A program made the translations under genes and the position numbers. A stretch of 64,000 nt of DNA from Saccopteryx bilineata (Eukaryota > Chordata > Mammalia > Chiroptera > Emballonuridae): contig NC_089492.1 of NCBI RefSeq assembly GCF_036850765.1, positions 106,721,022-106,785,021 on the forward strand, in the 5' to 3' direction. Positions within the stretch are counted from its first letter, which is position 1; every line of letters begins with the position of its first letter. A model generated the notes under the pieces. That model ran no database searches and was not told where the DNA came from. It worked only from the letters and a program-made list of their open reading frames with translations. Below, piece after piece: positions 61,687 to 64,000 of the stretch.

Positions 61687-62019
61687 TTATTATTTTTTAC
61701 AGGGACAGAGAGTGAGTCAGAGAGAGGGATAGATAGGGATAGACAGACAGGAACGGAGAGAGATGAGAAGCATCAATCATTAGTTTTTTGTAGCGATACC
61801 TTAGTTGTTCATTGATTGCTTTCTCATATGTGCCTTGACCGCAGGCCTTCAGCAGACCGAGTAAACCCCTTGCTCGCACCAGCAACCTTGGGTCCAATCT
61901 GGTGAGCTTTTTCTCAAGCCAGATGAGCCCTGCCCTTAAGCTGGCAACCTCGGGGTCTCGAACCTGGGTCCTCTGCATCCCAGTCTGATGCTCTATCCAC
62001 TGCCACCACCTGGTCAGGC
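61687..62019 (-). mobile_element. tRNA-derived SINE (type C)
   Basis: Minus-strand copy with CCTGGGTCCTCTGCATCCCA. An 18-bp duplication, TAGATACTGTCATTATTA, lies at 61669-61686 and 62020-62037 with one difference. Confidence 0.93.
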
Positions 62020-62037
62020 TAGATACTATCATTATTA

Positions 62038-62255
62038 ATGATAAAAGTGTACTCCTGGTCCCTGCCCTAAAGAAGAAAGTGAAGAGTTCCCCTTTCACAA
62101 ACCAGGTGCTTAAAGACAAGCTGTTTCTAATTAACCCAGGAATTCAGATAAGGATCAAAAAATACAATCTATCATCTCTAATGCATTACGTAATACAAAC
62201 TCTTTTATAACCTGAATTTGCATCACAATCAACTAGTATTCAAAAATATAAAGCA
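62038..62255. other. Unassigned intron
   Basis: Nothing recognised. Confidence 0.55.
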
Positions 62256-62455
62256 GGCTTGAGCCCAAGGTCACTGGCTTGAGCAAGGGGTCACTGGTTC
62301 AGCATGAGACCCCCAGTCAAGGCACATATGAGAAAGCAATCAATGAAATACTAAGGTACCTTAAGGTACCACAACAAAGAATCGATGCTTCTCAGCTTTC
62401 TTCCTTCCTATCTGTCCCTCTCTCTGTCTCTCTTGCTAAATAAATAAATAAATAA
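62256..62455 (+). mobile_element. 5'-truncated tRNA-derived SINE (type C)
   Basis: It lacks the tRNA-like head. It starts at GGCTTGAGCCCAAGGTCACT and runs through AAGGCACATATGAGAAAGCA to an AAATAAATA tail. AAGGTACCTT is a small local palindrome at 62353-62368. Confidence 0.8.
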
Positions 62456-62797
62456 AATAAAGCAAAGTAGTTTCAATTAGCAAAAGAAACCCTACTTCTT
62501 TTCCAAACATCTTTAAAATAAACAGCAATAAGACAGAGTTTGAAACTGGTTGGCCTAAAGAAATATATTTATTACTATTGAGAAATTTATACTATGTTTA
62601 TCATAAATTTAATTATTTACCTAAAGCAACACTTTATTTCATACCTGAGGTATGAAGCATTGATATACTTAATAAAAATGTTTAAAGTTATTAAGTTTTT
62701 TACATTTATGGTCTTCTCCATCTGTGTTAATAGTAACATTTTTGGACCATTAAGTGAGGAGTCGTAAGCAGAAGACGTGACTGAAAAGATAGGCAGG
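62456..62797. other. Unassigned intron
   Basis: AT-rich, nothing recognised. Confidence 0.6.
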
Positions 62798-62802
62798 GTC
62801 TA

Positions 62803-63571
62803 TGTTGGGCAGATAAAATATATTATGCTCACTGTGTTAAAGATGGCGCTGCCCACATGGAAGCCTGTCTCCCAGGTGATGATATTAGTTGCCCTTATGC
62901 TTGGAATGGGCGTAATTATATTAATGTGTATTGGGGGCGGGCTGTGGGCAGGCAGGATCCTTGTATCTTGGGGCTTAGTTTTAGGACTAAGCCTTTCCCA
63001 CCCTTTTTGATGTAGGGTGGTGCACTCTCATGAGGAATCCCATCATTCCTCAGATAAGTGACTTTGTATTAGAGATTTCCCTATTTGTATATTGGATTAA
63101 AGGTTTGGATATCTACACTATAAAGTGGGACAGACCAGGAGCTTGCTCTCATTTGGTTCCTCAGATTAGCATTAGAGCAGAGAGCAGGTTGGAGAGCACA
63201 GTAAGACCACGTGCAGGAGAGGAGAGGCAGCCAAGATGGCAGAGTGCTGAAAGAGAAGCCAGTTAGTGCAGAGTTTGTGCAGAGAGAAGGAGATGGGGAA
63301 CAAAGGAGAATGAGGCTAGTGAGCTAGAAACCTTTGATTCTAGGAAACTTGAATCAGTCAAACCTGAATAAGTCAGTAGCTTTGTGAGCACTGAATGAGT
63401 GGGTTTTCGAGCCCAGTGTGTGTTTTTACTTGCCCACCAGGTGCAAGCTAGGATTAAAGATAATGGCCCACCAGTTTGTGGCTCCATTGTTTCATTACCA
63501 TCCATCTGAATCTAATGTGAACCTGCATGGGCCGGGCAGCTGTGATGGTGGCCCTGGCTACTGGCTTTACA
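62803..63571 (+). repeat. Solo LTR, same family (copy 5)
   Basis: TGTTGGGCAGATAAAATATA to CTGGCTTTACA, 769 bp, with TG...CA ends and a perfect 5-bp duplication, GTCTA, at 62798-62802 and 63572-63576. TATA-like CACTATAAAGTG lies at 63116-63127. No internal proviral sequence follows, so it is a solo LTR, antisense to NRXN1. It serves as the reference for this family's ends. Confidence 0.9.
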
Positions 63572-63579
63572 GTCTATGT

Positions 63580-63908
63580 AAGGGGTCCCCAAACTTTTTA
63601 CACAGGGGACCAGTTCGCTGTCCCTCAGACCGTTGGAGGATCGGACTATAAAAAAAAAAATGAGCAAATCCCTATGCACAATGCGCATATCTTATTTTAA
63701 AATAAAAAAACAAAACAGGAACAAATATAATATTTAAAATATAGAACAAGTAAATTTAAATCAACAAACTGACCAGTATTTTAATGGAAACTATGCTCCT
63801 CTCACTGACCACCAATGGAAGAGGTGCCCCTTCTGGCTGTGGCGGCAGCCAGATAAATGGCCTCAGGGGGCCACATGCGGCCCGCAGGCTGTAGTTTGGG
63901 GACCCCTG
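63580..63908. mobile_element. Non-autonomous hAT-type MITE, 329 bp
   Basis: Left AAGGGGTCCCCAAACT and right, reverse complemented, CAGGGGTCCCCAAACT are inverted repeats. Flanking octamers GTCTATGT (63572-63579) and ATGTATGT (63909-63916) match at 6 of 8. It shares the CAGGGGTC tip with the MITE at 24445-24763 but has a different interior. Confidence 0.85.
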
Positions 63909-63916
63909 ATGTATGT

Positions 63917-64000
63917 CATAGAAAGCTTCATATGCCATGCCAAGGATTTTATAATTTAGGATGTAAGTTAAGGGGATCCAGTACATACCTTTATGCCAAG
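63917..64000. other. Intron to the window edge
   Basis: Nothing recognised. Confidence 0.6.

Overview
This is mammalian intronic DNA. It is AT-rich and dominated by LINE-1 sequence, tRNA-derived SINEs, LTR elements and small DNA-transposon derivatives. I see no bacterial-style operons, CRISPR arrays or rRNA/tRNA genes. The SINEs open with a GGCCCTGGCYGGTTGGCTCAG-type tRNA head and close with a CTTCAGAAAAATAC tail. As I know that family, it is Rhin-1-like and points to a yinpterochiropteran bat, most likely a horseshoe bat (Rhinolophus or a relative). The hAT-type and pogo/mariner-type MITEs also fit a bat. The species call is inference from repeat content.

The one host coding feature I can support is a 182-bp exon on the minus strand at 23393-23574. 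It has a clean acceptor and a consensus donor. Its 60 complete codons read as the start of the last LNS domain of neurexin-1 (NRXN1). As the family is known, this is the first exon shared by alpha- and beta-neurexin-1, and it lies just before alternative splice site 4. The rest of the window therefore reads as NRXN1 intron, transcribed on the minus strand: downstream intron at 1-23392 and upstream intron at 23575-64000. I could not find the splice-site-4 exon or the beta-specific first exon.

Layout: 1-11340 is a nest of LINE-1s. An old L1 is split by a near full-length L1 (about 229-7966), which itself carries three SINEs. Further on, the old L1 is interrupted by two more SINEs and by a 5'-truncated, apparently twin-primed L1 (about 10385-10866). 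11400-17450 is mostly unique sequence with one minus-strand LTR (13703-14317), a possible older LTR, and a stray 59-bp copy of part of the first LTR. 18173-20630 is a small, internally deleted class II (betaretrovirus-like) provirus with two 321-bp LTRs and broken integrase and envelope remnants. 20640-26850 holds the NRXN1 exon, a hAT MITE with a perfect 8-bp target duplication, and MIR relics. 26868-27220 is a mirror-symmetric polypyrimidine array. 27230-51270 is relatively quiet intron with a MIR, a few SINEs, L1 3' ends and two TA-flanked MITEs. 51282-63908 is again dense in young SINEs and in copies of one LTR family, including an inverted LTR pair and a solo LTR whose flank was later hit by a hAT MITE.

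No intact transposon or viral gene is present. Coordinates of repeat edges are from reading by eye, and they are most reliable where a target-site duplication is quoted.
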